From Clostridium sp. (GTDB lineage Bacteria > Bacillota > Clostridia > TANB77 > CAG-508): a stretch of DNA of 64,000 bases. Positions within the stretch are counted from its first letter, which is position 1. Every line of letters starts with the position of its first letter. This document shows positions 1 through 8,227 of the stretch, one piece after another. The stretch lies in the NCBI GenBank assembly GCA_018371855.1, contig JAHAKD010000001.1:248001-312000 (forward strand), given 5' to 3'. Under the pieces are notes generated by a model. It made no database searches and was not told where the DNA came from. It was given only the letters and a program-made list of their open reading frames with translations. Made by a program: the position numbers and the translations under genes.

Positions 1-44
1 AAATGTTAAATGAAGCAGAAGAAAGTGAGGAAGAATCTATTTAA
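1..44 (+). CDS. C-terminal end of an upstream gene with acidic tail (5' partial)
   Basis: Only the last 13 or so codons are inside the window. They read MLNEAEESEEESI and then TAA. The final ten residues are identical to the end of the 150-residue protein at 6713-7165, so the missing gene may be a paralogue of it or may simply carry the same tail. The next gene starts 24 bases downstream. Nothing can be said about function from this fragment. Confidence 0.7.
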   Translation, partial: MLNEAEESEEESI

Positions 45-68
45 ATAGAAAGTTGGTGAAAATTTTAG

Positions 69-788
69 ATGTTTAGTGATTCTAGTACAACAATTATTTA
101 TAATATAGTAAATACTATGGGTTGGATCGCAGGAATTGCTTGTGTTGCAATGATAGTAATGGCAGTAATTAAAATAATCACAGGAGATGAATCTGACGCA
201 AAAATTTATTTAAGAAGAATTAAAAACGGAATTATTGCATTTATATTAATTTTTTCTATAACATCTATTACTAGATTAGTTATAAACTCTTATATCGGAA
301 CAGATGAAGCAACTATTGGTGATTTTAGTCAACATGCTTATGAAATTGGTAAATCAGCATTAACAGTAAAAGATGGAAAAGATGTTCAGCTAAGGCAAAT
401 AATATTATATAATGATATGAAATTAGTAAGAACTGATGTTGATGAAACCATTAAAGAAGGTACATTTTGGCACAAAATAAAAATGAAAGTAGATGTATAT
501 AGAAACTATGATGAATGTCAAGGTGCAATGAAAGGCTGGAGTGCAGAAAAATTATATTATGTTTTTAAATCAAGTGATGATGTAGGAGATTTAGAAGAAA
601 AAGCAAAATATTATATATTCCCTAAAAATAGTATAGATGATATAGATGGTACAAAAGAAAGTTTTGAAAATTTAATTGGAAATTATAATTATAGTAAAAA
701 TGGATTATTGTTTACAGTTTTAACAGACGCAAATGGTGAAATAAATGCTGAAACTACAAACCCATACAAAGATACTGATAATAAATAA
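69..788 (+). CDS. Small T4SS-type membrane protein
   Basis: This is a 239-residue protein with two membrane segments near the N-terminus (about residues 13-37 and 52-75) and a hydrophilic C-terminal part of about 160 residues. Two early hydrophobic helices just before a PrgI gene is the arrangement seen for VirB2/TrbC-like or accessory channel proteins in Gram-positive conjugative elements, so a role in the mating channel is inferred from position and topology. The lysine/glutamate-rich C-terminal region is not one I recognise, and it is much longer than a typical pilin-like subunit. The start has only a weak GGTG ribosome site. PrgI follows 25 bases downstream, probably in the same transcript. 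Confidence 0.6.
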   Translation: MFSDSSTTIIYNIVNTMGWIAGIACVAMIVMAVIKIITGDESDAKIYLRRIKNGIIAFILIFSITSITRLVINSYIGTDEATIGDFSQHAYEIGKSALTVKDGKDVQLRQIILYNDMKLVRTDVDETIKEGTFWHKIKMKVDVYRNYDECQGAMKGWSAEKLYYVFKSSDDVGDLEEKAKYYIFPKNSIDDIDGTKESFENLIGNYNYSKNGLLFTVLTDANGEINAETTNPYKDTDNK

Positions 789-813
789 AATATAAATAAA
801 GGAGATTTTTAAT

Positions 814-1134
814 ATGGAGGAAAACAATAACTATAAAGTACAAATACCAGGTGCAGTAAAAACAAGAATGGAAATATTTGATGGTGTGGGAATACCAGAA
901 ATAATTTATACAGCAATAGGAGCAGGAATTGGCTTAGTAATAGCAATGCTAATTTACCAAATATCTAAAAACTATATTGTTGCATTAATTATATTTGCAA
1001 TTTGTTCTGGAGGAACTTTTGCAAGTGTAATAAAAGATAAAAACGGAGGTAGTATTGCTCAAACAATTAAAAATGTAATTATATTTGTGAAAAGTCAAAA
1101 AGTATTTAAATATGTTCGTACAAAAGATTATTAA
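814..1134 (+). CDS. PrgI family conjugation membrane protein
   Basis: This 106-residue protein matches the PrgI family (VirB3-like) of Gram-positive T4SS. It starts with a short hydrophilic stretch containing P-G-A, has two adjacent hydrophobic segments at about residues 29-48 and 52-71, and ends in a basic tail with VKSQKVFKYV. In this class of conjugative element PrgI sits immediately before the VirB4 genes, as it does here. AAAGGAG lies upstream of the ATG. The protein probably forms part of the inner-membrane platform that holds VirB4. A hairpin terminator follows it. Confidence 0.8.
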   Translation: MEENNNYKVQIPGAVKTRMEIFDGVGIPEIIYTAIGAGIGLVIAMLIYQISKNYIVALIIFAICSGGTFASVIKDKNGGSIAQTIKNVIIFVKSQKVFKYVRTKDY

Positions 1135-1166
1135 AATATAAGAATTAAATACAAAAAACACATTAA

Positions 1167-1202
1167 AAAGTCTTACTTCATTCTTTAGTAAGGCTTCTTT
1201 TT
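1167..1202 (+). terminator. Intrinsic terminator after the PrgI gene
   Basis: A 9-bp stem, AGTCTTACT with AGTAAGGCT (one G-U pair), around an ATTCTT-type loop is followed by TTCTTTTT. It closes the small membrane protein/PrgI unit. Confidence 0.7.
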
Positions 1203-1263
1203 AATATTTAAAACATTTTAAAGGATAAAAGCATTAAAAAATAAGCATTTTTTAATTATACAT

Positions 1264-1277
1264 TTTAAATATTTAAA
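1264..1277. promoter_or_regulatory. Isolated TTTAAATATTTAAA palindrome
   Basis: This perfect 14-bp palindrome is the same one that heads the four conserved promoter elements of this mobile element. Here the downstream TGCA box is absent and a separate promoter follows at 1310. It may be an operator for that promoter or a decayed copy of the element. In DNA this AT-rich some such palindromes arise by chance. Confidence 0.35.
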
Positions 1278-1309
1278 GTAATTTAAATAACTTTTATTAA
1301 AATGTTTAA

Positions 1310-1338
1310 TTGATTATTTTAAAAATTTATTGTATAAT
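1310..1338 (+). promoter_or_regulatory. SigmaA-type promoter
   Basis: TTGATT and TATAAT are separated by exactly 17 bases. The start would fall near 1345, just before the broken small reading frame at 1350 and about 200 bases before the gene at 1543. Confidence 0.6.
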
Positions 1339-1349
1339 ACAATATTGAA

Positions 1350-1508
1350 ATGCTAGAATCAACTGTTATGAAAATAACAAAAACATATAAAACCAGAGAT
1401 AAAAAATTGTATGAAGAAATGAAAACAATAACACAATGACATTATAATTTAGAACTAGAAGATGTAGAATACTTAGCAAGTATTACCCTATTTATGACTA
1501 TATGGTAA
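1350..1508 (+). pseudogene. Small reading frame interrupted by TGA
   Basis: An ATG at 1350 opens 29 codons (rich in K, T and E), meets TGA at 1437 and continues in the same frame for 22 more codons (starting HYNLELEDVEYLA) to TAA at 1506. The second half looks like protein rather than random sequence. The frame lies directly behind a good promoter but has no ribosome site. It may be a decayed small gene or chance. TGA is clearly a stop elsewhere in the window. Confidence 0.3.
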
Positions 1509-1542
1509 AAAATATAGGAAATTTTATATAGAGGTGGAACAA

Positions 1543-1896
1543 ATGGAAAATAAATATATATACCAATTAAATAAATCCTTTTATAAAAAACTTTCAAAAG
1601 AAATACAATTACTTTTTAGACTTTCTCCTAAAGATTTTAAAGAATTAATAAATTATGAAGGAACATACGGATTTTCAACTTCTATTTATAATACTTGTAG
1701 AAAGCTACATAAAGATAATTTAGCGAAATATTATTATAAATCATCAGAAAATGATGGTTTGGATAGTGTTATTGTAAAAAAACTAATTAGTTTTAAAACA
1801 AGAAAAATATTCATACCTAAATCATTTGATTCAAATGATTACTATAGGAAATCTTATAAGGAAAATAAAATTTATTTAGACAATATCACAAAATAA
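1543..1896 (+). CDS. Hypothetical protein, 117 residues
   Basis: I do not recognise this protein. It is basic and rich in Y, K and N, with no membrane segment or signal peptide, so it is probably cytoplasmic. A short region, LSPKDFKELINYEGTYG, followed by a helix, could be a small DNA-binding or adaptor fold, but no motif decides this. A GTG at 1534 extends the frame by three codons. I chose ATG 1543 because GAGGTGG at 1531-1537 is placed correctly for it and overlaps the GTG. It lies alone between a promoter and a terminator inside the T4SS gene block. Confidence 0.55.
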   Translation: MENKYIYQLNKSFYKKLSKEIQLLFRLSPKDFKELINYEGTYGFSTSIYNTCRKLHKDNLAKYYYKSSENDGLDSVIVKKLISFKTRKIFIPKSFDSNDYYRKSYKENKIYLDNITK

Positions 1897-1999
1897 ATAT
1901 TGATTTAACCCCAGATTCATGAAATATAATATATACATTATATTTATTATCAAAGTTATTATAGGTATTTTTATTAAAAAATAACATTTTTTAGCAAAG

Positions 2000-2026
2000 T
2001 AAAGTCTTAAATGACTTTATTTTTTT
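2000..2026 (+). terminator. Intrinsic terminator
   Basis: A 7-bp stem, TAAAGTC/GACTTTA, with loop TTAAAT is followed by seven T. It lies about 100 bases after the 117-residue gene and just before promoter element copy 1. Confidence 0.7.
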
Positions 2027-2061
2027 ATATTTTAAATTTAATTTCTATTTTAACATTTCCT

Positions 2062-2150
2062 TTTAAACATTTAAAGATATAGATTTTAATAGAGAATGCA
2101 ATATTTATGCAATTTTTTTAACAAAAATTACGTTTTTTTCTTTCTATAAT
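2062..2150 (+). promoter_or_regulatory. Conserved element promoter, copy 1
   Basis: This is the first of four copies of one promoter/operator layout. It has TTTAAACATTTAAA (one base off the palindrome) at 2062, then GGATAG-like and GATTTTAAT sequence, then the near-dyad TGCAATATTTATGCA at 2097. An A-run, a run of T and TATAAT at 2145-2150 complete it. No normal -35 box sits 17 bases before TATAAT, so an activator probably helps. It drives the gene at 2185 and the surface protein after it. Confidence 0.65.
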
Positions 2151-2184
2151 ATCAATATAATTTTATTAAGATGGGAGGAGAAAA

Positions 2185-2808
2185 ATGGGTAAGTTCAAAT
2201 TATTTAGTCGTTCTAATAAAAATAAATCAGGGCAAAAAGAAGAAATATCAGCAAATACATTTTTAAATATTAGAACTGTGCAAGATGGAAAAATCTATAC
2301 AATAGACAATAAAATTTTAGGAATTTTAAGAATATATCCAAAAAATTGTAACTTAATGAGCCAAGATGAAAGAAAAGCACATGCAAGAGTTCTAACCTCT
2401 AATATGGCTACAGAACTAAAGCCATTTAAACTGTATTTTGCAAATCGACCAGTAGATTTACAAAGAAATCAAGACTATCAGGCTATGCTTATGGATAATG
2501 AAGCGAATTCTACTAAGTTCTATCTTTTAAATCAAAGAATGAAGTCGTTTGGTATGTTGTCAGCAACAGGCAAAGCACAAGAATCTGAAATTTACTTAAT
2601 CATTTGGGAAACAAAACTAGATGACCATTCAGCAGTAGAAATTGATAAAAGATTAAATGAAATGAAAAGAAACTTATCAAATGCAACATATAAAACAGAA
2701 ATTTTAAATGATAAGCAAATAATTCAAGTCATTAATGGCTTTACTAATCCAATTACGGCATATTTAGAAGATCAAGATTATATGGATAATGTAGTTCAAA
2801 TAAAATAA
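2185..2808 (+). CDS. Conjugation protein, VirB4 N-terminal-like
   Basis: This is a 207-residue soluble protein. From about residue 25 it resembles the N-terminal part of VirB4/TraE-type ATPases: FLNIRTVQDGKIYTID, then GILRIYPKN, then a region (ELKPFKLYFANRPVDL) of the kind that precedes the ATPase core. It has no Walker motifs. The complete ATPase is the separate gene at 8228, so VirB4 may work here as a split or two-part protein. GGGAGGAG precedes the ATG, and the surface protein gene follows 18 bases later. A partner role for VirB4 at the membrane is an inference. Confidence 0.55.
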   Translation: MGKFKLFSRSNKNKSGQKEEISANTFLNIRTVQDGKIYTIDNKILGILRIYPKNCNLMSQDERKAHARVLTSNMATELKPFKLYFANRPVDLQRNQDYQAMLMDNEANSTKFYLLNQRMKSFGMLSATGKAQESEIYLIIWETKLDDHSAVEIDKRLNEMKRNLSNATYKTEILNDKQIIQVINGFTNPITAYLEDQDYMDNVVQIK

Positions 2809-2826
2809 AAGGAGGTAAAAAGGAAA

Positions 2827-5800
2827 ATGAGCAAAAAAATATTTAAAAATACAACTATTCTATTATTAATATTTTTCATGATAATTCAAATTATATTACC
2901 TAGTCTAGTTCAAGCTAATTATACATTTCCTATGGACGCATATTTAGTTTCAAGTCATACAACACCATATATGATTTATTATAAAGGGCAACGTTCACAC
3001 GCTTCTTTTGTTACATACAATTATAATGGTGTAAACTATCCAGCATATTGTATGAATGATGGAAGTCCAGGAGCAGAAACAAATCCATATACTGTTCATG
3101 TTGATGGAGTATGGAATAATAATGCAATATGGAGAGTTGCATTTCATGGCTATCCTTATACAACGCCAGCAAGTATGGGATTAAATAGTGATGATGAAGC
3201 ATTTTATGTAACGAAACATGCTATGTATTGTGTTTTAGGACAAAGAAATATAGCAGATTATTCACCAATGTCAGGATATGAAAGAGTATATAATGCTTTA
3301 GTAAATTTAGTAAATTATGGATTTAATGGAGGAGATGTATATCAATCAGCAAGAGTTGATATTACTAAAGAAGGAAATTTATATAAAGATAATATTGGTG
3401 GAACTAACTATTATTCACAAAATTATAGAATCACTTCACCAGTTGAACTTGCAAGCTATGATGTAGAAAGATTGAATTTCCCTTATGGCACTAAAATATT
3501 TAATATGTCAAATGGAGAACAATATAACTTTACAGGAGAACAAACTATTAAAGTTTCTATACCAGAAACAAGTATTACTTCTGATGTAAATGGTACAGTA
3601 GTAGTACAAAATGCAAATTGTAAAACATATCCTATTTTATATGGAAACACATCAGTACCAGGTACTCAAAACTATTGTCTAGTCGGCGATCCATACGAAT
3701 TTGCAGGAGCAAATATTAGTGAACAATTTAGAGGAAATGTTTCTACTATAACAGTAAATAAAACAGATGTAGAAACTAATCAAGCAATAAATGATACTGA
3801 ATTTCAATTATTAAAAGATGGTCAAGTTTTACAAACTAAAACTACAGATGATAACGGAAAAGTAACATTTACAGATTTATATGCAGGAAATTACACAGTA
3901 AAAGAAACAAGAACTAATGATAATTATGTTCCAAATAATCAAGAACAACAGCAAAGCTTAATCTATAACCAAAATGCAACAATGAATTTAACAAATGAAC
4001 ATAAGAAAGGTACTTTAAAAGTAAATAAAATTGATAAAGATAATCATAAAATTCAGATGGGACATGTCTTATTTGATGTATATTCACGAGAATTTGATAA
4101 AGTTATAGATACCATTAGAACTGATGAAAATGGTGAAATAACAATACCTAATATGAGAACTGGTACTTATACTCTAAAAGAAAAAGAAACAAATAAATGG
4201 TATACTTTAGCACCAGATACAGATGTAGAAGTTTTTTGGGAGCAAGAAAAGCCAGTATCTGAATATACTATAGAAAATGAAAAGAAGAAAGGTCAAATTA
4301 AAATTTATAAATTTGATCAGGATTTTGCTTCAAATCCAGTTTCTTATGTAGAAGATGATAGTAATCTTCCAGACAAGATAATGCTTGAAGGAGTTAAGTT
4401 TGATATATATGATGATAGTGGAAACAAAGTACAGACAATAACAACAGATGAAAATGGTGAAGCTACTAGTATGAGATTACCTGTTGATACAACTTATACA
4501 GTAAAAGAGGTAGAAACGTTAGATAATTATTATTTAAATACAGAAACACAAGAAGTTCATTTTAATAATGTTGATGGTGATCAACAGACTTTATATGTAC
4601 TAAATGAGCATAAAAAAGGAAATGCTAAAATCACTAAAGTAGATAAAGATGACCATGATACTAAATTAGGTGCAGTCGAATTTGATGTTTATTCTTATGA
4701 ATTTGATACAGTTATAGGTCGTGCTACAACAGACGCAAATGGAGAAATTAACATAGAAAACTTAAGAACAGGTAAATATCAATTAAGAGAAACAAAGACA
4801 AATGATTTTTATAAATTAGCAGTTCCAGTTGATTTTGAGGTAAAAGATAAAGAAACTACTGATGTAGTAGTAGAAAACGAAAAGAAAAAAGGACAAGTAA
4901 AAATCATTAAAGTTGATAAAGATAATAATCAAATAAAATTACAAGGTGTAAAATTTAATATTTATGATAAAAATGGAAAACTAGTAGATACAATAACTAC
5001 TGATAAAAATGGAGAAGCAACAAGTTCAAAACTTCCATTAATGTATAACCCTTATTCAGTAAAAGAAGTTGAAACTAATATGTTATATGAATTAAAAGAA
5101 ACACCACAAACAATAGAATTAGAAGAAGATCAAATAAAGAATTTAACTTTTGAAAACGAAAGAAAGAAAGGTCAATTACAAGTAACTAAAGTTGATTTAG
5201 ATAATCCAGATACAAAACTTGAAGGAGTTACATTTGAAATATACAAAGAAGATGGAACAAAAATAGATACTATGACAACAGGCGAAAACGGAATTGCAAC
5301 AAGCCATAGACTTCCAGCTTATGATAGATATATTTTAAAAGAAGTAAAAACATTAGATAATTATAGATTAAATACTAAGGAAACACCTTTTGTTCTTGCA
5401 TGGAATCAAACTTTAAAATTAACAGTACAAAACGAAAAGAAGAAAGGTCAAATACAAATTTATAAATTTGACCAAGATTATCCATTACACATGAATAGAA
5501 GTTCAGATACAGAAGAAACTCCAGAAATTATGCTTGAAGGTGTTAAGTTTGAAATATATGATAAAGACCAAAACTTAGTAGATACTATAGTAACAGACAA
5601 AGATGGAACAGCAACAAGTAAAGAACTTCCAATAGACAATATTTATACAGTAAAGGAAGTTGAAACTAAAGAAAATTATATATTAAATAATGAAACACAA
5701 GAAGTTCAATTTACAGAAGATAAAGAAATACAAACATTAGAAATTGAAAATGAACATGAGAAAGGTAATGTTAAAATTACAAAAGTAGATAAAGATAGTC

Positions 5801-6630
5801 CAGATTTAGTTTTACCTAATGCAAAATTTGACATATATTCTTATGAATTTGATAAAGTTGTAAATACAGTTACAACAAACGAAAAAGGCGAAATTAATAT
5901 AGAAAACTTAAGAACAGGTAAATATCAATTAAGAGAAATTGAAGCTCCAGAATTTTATAATAAATCTGATACTATTGATTTTGAAGTAAGGAACAATGAA
6001 ACTACTATTTTAAATGTAGTAGATGAAAAACAAAAAGGAACTATTGTAATCAATAAAACAGATTTAGATGACCAAAATATTAAACTTGAAGGAGTTAAGT
6101 TTGAGATATACGATAAAGACCAAAACTTAGTAGATACATTAGTAACAGATAAAAATGGAATGGCAACAAGCAAAGCTCTTCCAATAGACAATGTTTATAC
6201 AATAAAAGAAATAGAAACAGCTGATAATTATTATCTAAGTGATAAAACTTATGAGGTTCAATTTACAGAGGACAAAGAAGTTAAGACAGTAAACATTACT
6301 AATGAGCATGAAAAAGGCAATGTAGATATATATAAACATGATTCAGAGGAAGAAAAGGCTTTACAAGGAGCAGAATTTGAACTTACTAACCTAACAGAAA
6401 ACAAAGTAATTGGCAAATATACTACAGATGAAAATGGAAAAATAAATATAACTGGATTAAGAACAGGAGTTTACTTATTAAAAGAAACAAAAACTCCAGA
6501 GGGATATAAATTATCTAAAGATATTACATTTGAAGTAAAAGCTGATTCTACAACAACTTTAGATATAGCAGAATTAAAAATTGATAAACCAGTTACAACA
6601 ATGGAAGTATTACCAAAGACAGGATTCTAA
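2827..6630 (+). CDS. Thioester-domain surface adhesin with ten Cna-B repeats
   Basis: This is a 1267-residue secreted protein. A signal peptide (residues 1-30, ending LVQA) leads into a thioester-domain-like head: YPAYC with Cys75, and FYVTKHAMYC at 127-135. Ten Cna-B/SpaA repeats follow from about residue 305, each opening with KKG-x-x-x-I-x-K and ending in a G-x-Y-x-x-x-E motif. Such repeats normally carry internal isopeptide bonds, giving a stiff stalk. The protein stops at LPKTGF with no hydrophobic anchor or basic tail, so normal sortase retention looks impossible. The canonical TQxA of the head reads TKHA, so the thioester Gln may be missing. Context inside the T4SS operon suggests a mating-pair adhesin. 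Confidence 0.88.
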   Translation: MSKKIFKNTTILLLIFFMIIQIILPSLVQANYTFPMDAYLVSSHTTPYMIYYKGQRSHASFVTYNYNGVNYPAYCMNDGSPGAETNPYTVHVDGVWNNNAIWRVAFHGYPYTTPASMGLNSDDEAFYVTKHAMYCVLGQRNIADYSPMSGYERVYNALVNLVNYGFNGGDVYQSARVDITKEGNLYKDNIGGTNYYSQNYRITSPVELASYDVERLNFPYGTKIFNMSNGEQYNFTGEQTIKVSIPETSITSDVNGTVVVQNANCKTYPILYGNTSVPGTQNYCLVGDPYEFAGANISEQFRGNVSTITVNKTDVETNQAINDTEFQLLKDGQVLQTKTTDDNGKVTFTDLYAGNYTVKETRTNDNYVPNNQEQQQSLIYNQNATMNLTNEHKKGTLKVNKIDKDNHKIQMGHVLFDVYSREFDKVIDTIRTDENGEITIPNMRTGTYTLKEKETNKWYTLAPDTDVEVFWEQEKPVSEYTIENEKKKGQIKIYKFDQDFASNPVSYVEDDSNLPDKIMLEGVKFDIYDDSGNKVQTITTDENGEATSMRLPVDTTYTVKEVETLDNYYLNTETQEVHFNNVDGDQQTLYVLNEHKKGNAKITKVDKDDHDTKLGAVEFDVYSYEFDTVIGRATTDANGEINIENLRTGKYQLRETKTNDFYKLAVPVDFEVKDKETTDVVVENEKKKGQVKIIKVDKDNNQIKLQGVKFNIYDKNGKLVDTITTDKNGEATSSKLPLMYNPYSVKEVETNMLYELKETPQTIELEEDQIKNLTFENERKKGQLQVTKVDLDNPDTKLEGVTFEIYKEDGTKIDTMTTGENGIATSHRLPAYDRYILKEVKTLDNYRLNTKETPFVLAWNQTLKLTVQNEKKKGQIQIYKFDQDYPLHMNRSSDTEETPEIMLEGVKFEIYDKDQNLVDTIVTDKDGTATSKELPIDNIYTVKEVETKENYILNNETQEVQFTEDKEIQTLEIENEHEKGNVKITKVDKDSPDLVLPNAKFDIYSYEFDKVVNTVTTNEKGEINIENLRTGKYQLREIEAPEFYNKSDTIDFEVRNNETTILNVVDEKQKGTIVINKTDLDDQNIKLEGVKFEIYDKDQNLVDTLVTDKNGMATSKALPIDNVYTIKEIETADNYYLSDKTYEVQFTEDKEVKTVNITNEHEKGNVDIYKHDSEEEKALQGAEFELTNLTENKVIGKYTTDENGKINITGLRTGVYLLKETKTPEGYKLSKDITFEVKADSTTTLDIAELKIDKPVTTMEVLPKTGF

Positions 6631-6651
6631 AATAAATAATTATTAATAAAT

Positions 6652-6686
6652 GGCAACTATTGAAATAAAAGATAGTTGCCTTCTTT
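6652..6686 (+). terminator. Intrinsic terminator, GCAACTATTGAA family
   Basis: A 9-bp perfect stem, GGCAACTAT/ATAGTTGCC, is followed by TTCTTT. The same left arm and loop start recur at 13354 and 24961, so three terminators in this element share an origin. Confidence 0.8.
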
Positions 6687-6712
6687 AAATTATAAAGAGA
6701 GAGGGAAAAATT

Positions 6713-7165
6713 ATGAGTGAAACATATCAAGAGATGAAAAAAAGACAAGAAGAAGAATTAACAAAAATTCCAAAAAAGTTTGCTTTTACAGATGAACAAT
6801 TTAAACAAGGAATGAAAGAATTGGGCTTAAATGAAAATGATACAGATAAAATTGTAGGTATTGGAGCAGGTGGCTTCATGAAAAAAACAGATGTAGAAGA
6901 TTATAAAGGATTGCAAAAAAAACATTTTAAAGAATTTTGGAAAGAAATTGTTAATGATAAAGTTGGAGATAAGTTTATAAAAGATATGTTTTTATATGAA
7001 TTAAATAATCACGAATATGGTTATACGAATGATATTACAGATACACTAATGAGTTTAGGATTAAGTGATAAAGATATTAGAGAAAATGAAAACTTAAGAA
7101 CAGGCTTAATACTAGCAGAAAAGGAAATATTAGAGGCAGAAGAAAGCGAAGAAGAATCTATTTAA
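6713..7165 (+). CDS. Conserved conjugative-element protein with acidic tail
   Basis: This is a 150-residue soluble protein. It resembles from memory a family found in many Bacillota and Bacteroidota conjugative elements that begins SET-x-x-x-M-x-x-RQ and contains FAF-x-x-x-QF, a GM-x-x-LGL helix and a region reading NNHEYGYTNDITDTLMSLGL. Family name (DUF7659-type) is given with low certainty and its function is unknown. The last ten residues, EAEESEEESI, match the end of the gene cut by the window start. No downstream gene overlaps this tail, so the tail is not just a ribosome site in disguise. AGAGAGAGGG lies upstream of the ATG. Confidence 0.7.
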   Translation: MSETYQEMKKRQEEELTKIPKKFAFTDEQFKQGMKELGLNENDTDKIVGIGAGGFMKKTDVEDYKGLQKKHFKEFWKEIVNDKVGDKFIKDMFLYELNNHEYGYTNDITDTLMSLGLSDKDIRENENLRTGLILAEKEILEAEESEEESI

Positions 7166-7171
7166 AATAGT

Positions 7172-7185
7172 TTTAAATATTTAAA
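7172..7185. promoter_or_regulatory. Isolated TTTAAATATTTAAA palindrome with degenerate flank
   Basis: The palindrome is followed by GGTAT and a TTTTAATT run, as in the full promoter elements, but the TGCA box and TATAAT are lost. Between here and 7334 is a short open stretch (TLEEAEKMLYKHKQ) without a start, perhaps the remains of a gene end. Confidence 0.35.
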
Positions 7186-7334
7186 GGTATTTTAATTGAT
7201 TTAGAAAATTATTTTAAAAATAGAGAAGTAGAAGTATCTGAAATGAAACTTTAGAAGAAGCAGAAAAAATGCTATATAAACATAAACAAAATTTTTTAAA
7301 AAATGGAACAGAAAAATACAAGGAGGAAACTAAT

Positions 7335-7994
7335 ATGGATAAATTAAATATAAAAGTAGAATTAAAAAAAATAAACAAGGAAGATTCAAACTTAAAAGGA
7401 TTTGCTGATATAACGTTAGCAGGAGTTACAATAAAAGATGTTGCAGTAAAAGAAATTCCTACAAAAGAAGGAACAATAGTAGCTTTTGATACACCTAATA
7501 TTGATAAATACCAAGATAAAGAAGGAAATATGAAATACATAAAAAGTGTAAGCATAAATACTAAAAAGGATAACTTAATACCAGAGATAAGAAAAGCTTT
7601 ATTAGAAGCCTTAACATCAAACGAAACTAATGAATATGGAAAGACAGTTATAAATCATGAAACAAATATTGAATATGATAAAGATTATGTGAAATCTTAT
7701 ATTAGACCATTATCTTTTGAAAATAATCCTTATATAAAAGCAACTGGTAGAATACTAGTAGGTGGTGTTTTAGCATTAAATAATGTACGATTAAATGAAG
7801 GCGTTTCAAAGGAAGGTAATGAATTTCAATCAATTTCTGTTCCAGAAAAAAAGATTGATCAAGAATATAAACCTTTAGTATATCTTGATAAAGATTTAAG
7901 AGATAAAATAAAAGATAATTTAGTTTCAGAATATAATAAAGAAACTAAGGAACAAGAAGCAAATAATGAAGAAGCAGAAGAAGATGAGATTTAA
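7335..7994 (+). CDS. SpoVG-like protein with acidic tail
   Basis: This is a 219-residue soluble protein. Residues 1-95 resemble SpoVG: a beta region (LKGFADITLAGVTIKDVAVK), an FDTPN segment in the place of the MPSK motif, and a final helix. A second, weaker copy covers about residues 130-205 (IKATGRILVGGVLALNNVRL, then a helix). SpoVG proteins bind nucleic acid and act as regulators, so a regulatory or single-strand-binding role is inferred. It ends NEEAEEDEI, the shared tail, and is followed by a terminator. An upstream ATG at 7269 is open, but AGGAGG at 7321-7326 fixes the start at 7335. Confidence 0.6.
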   Translation: MDKLNIKVELKKINKEDSNLKGFADITLAGVTIKDVAVKEIPTKEGTIVAFDTPNIDKYQDKEGNMKYIKSVSINTKKDNLIPEIRKALLEALTSNETNEYGKTVINHETNIEYDKDYVKSYIRPLSFENNPYIKATGRILVGGVLALNNVRLNEGVSKEGNEFQSISVPEKKIDQEYKPLVYLDKDLRDKIKDNLVSEYNKETKEQEANNEEAEEDEI

Positions 7995-8034
7995 AATTAT
8001 TATTCTAAATAACCCCTCTTTTAATATAGATACA

Positions 8035-8084
8035 TAAAAGCTCTTAAAGTAGTAATTAAGCTATTTTAAGGGCTTTATTTTTTT
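8035..8084 (+). terminator. Intrinsic terminator
   Basis: Arms AAAGCTCTTAAA and TTTAAGGGCTTT pair over 12 bases with one G-U pair. The loop is 15-17 bases and a T run follows. It ends the SpoVG-like gene. Confidence 0.75.
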
Positions 8085-8101
8085 ATCTTTTAAAATAATC
8101 C

Positions 8102-8190
8102 TTTAAATATTTAAAGGTATAGATTTTAATATCAAATGCAATATTTATGCAATTTTTTTAACAAAAATAAGATTTTATTCCCTCTATAAT
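8102..8190 (+). promoter_or_regulatory. Conserved element promoter, copy 2
   Basis: The order and spacing match copy 1: the perfect palindrome TTTAAATATTTAAA, then GGTATAGATTTTAATA, then TGCAATATTTATGCA at 8137, then TATAAT at 8185-8190. It starts the VirB4/M23 operon. Confidence 0.7.
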
Positions 8191-8227
8191 TTTTTTATAA
8201 AAATAAAAAATAGGAGGGAATAAAAAG

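Noticed and set aside
1437..1439. Recoded TGA (Mycoplasma-type code)
   Set aside because: TGA ends many clear genes here, for example in ATGA overlaps at 15754 and 26521, so the standard bacterial code applies.
3740..6600. DNA repeat array or mobile repeats in the large adhesin
   Set aside because: The periodicity is that of ten Cna-B protein domains and does not form a separate DNA element.
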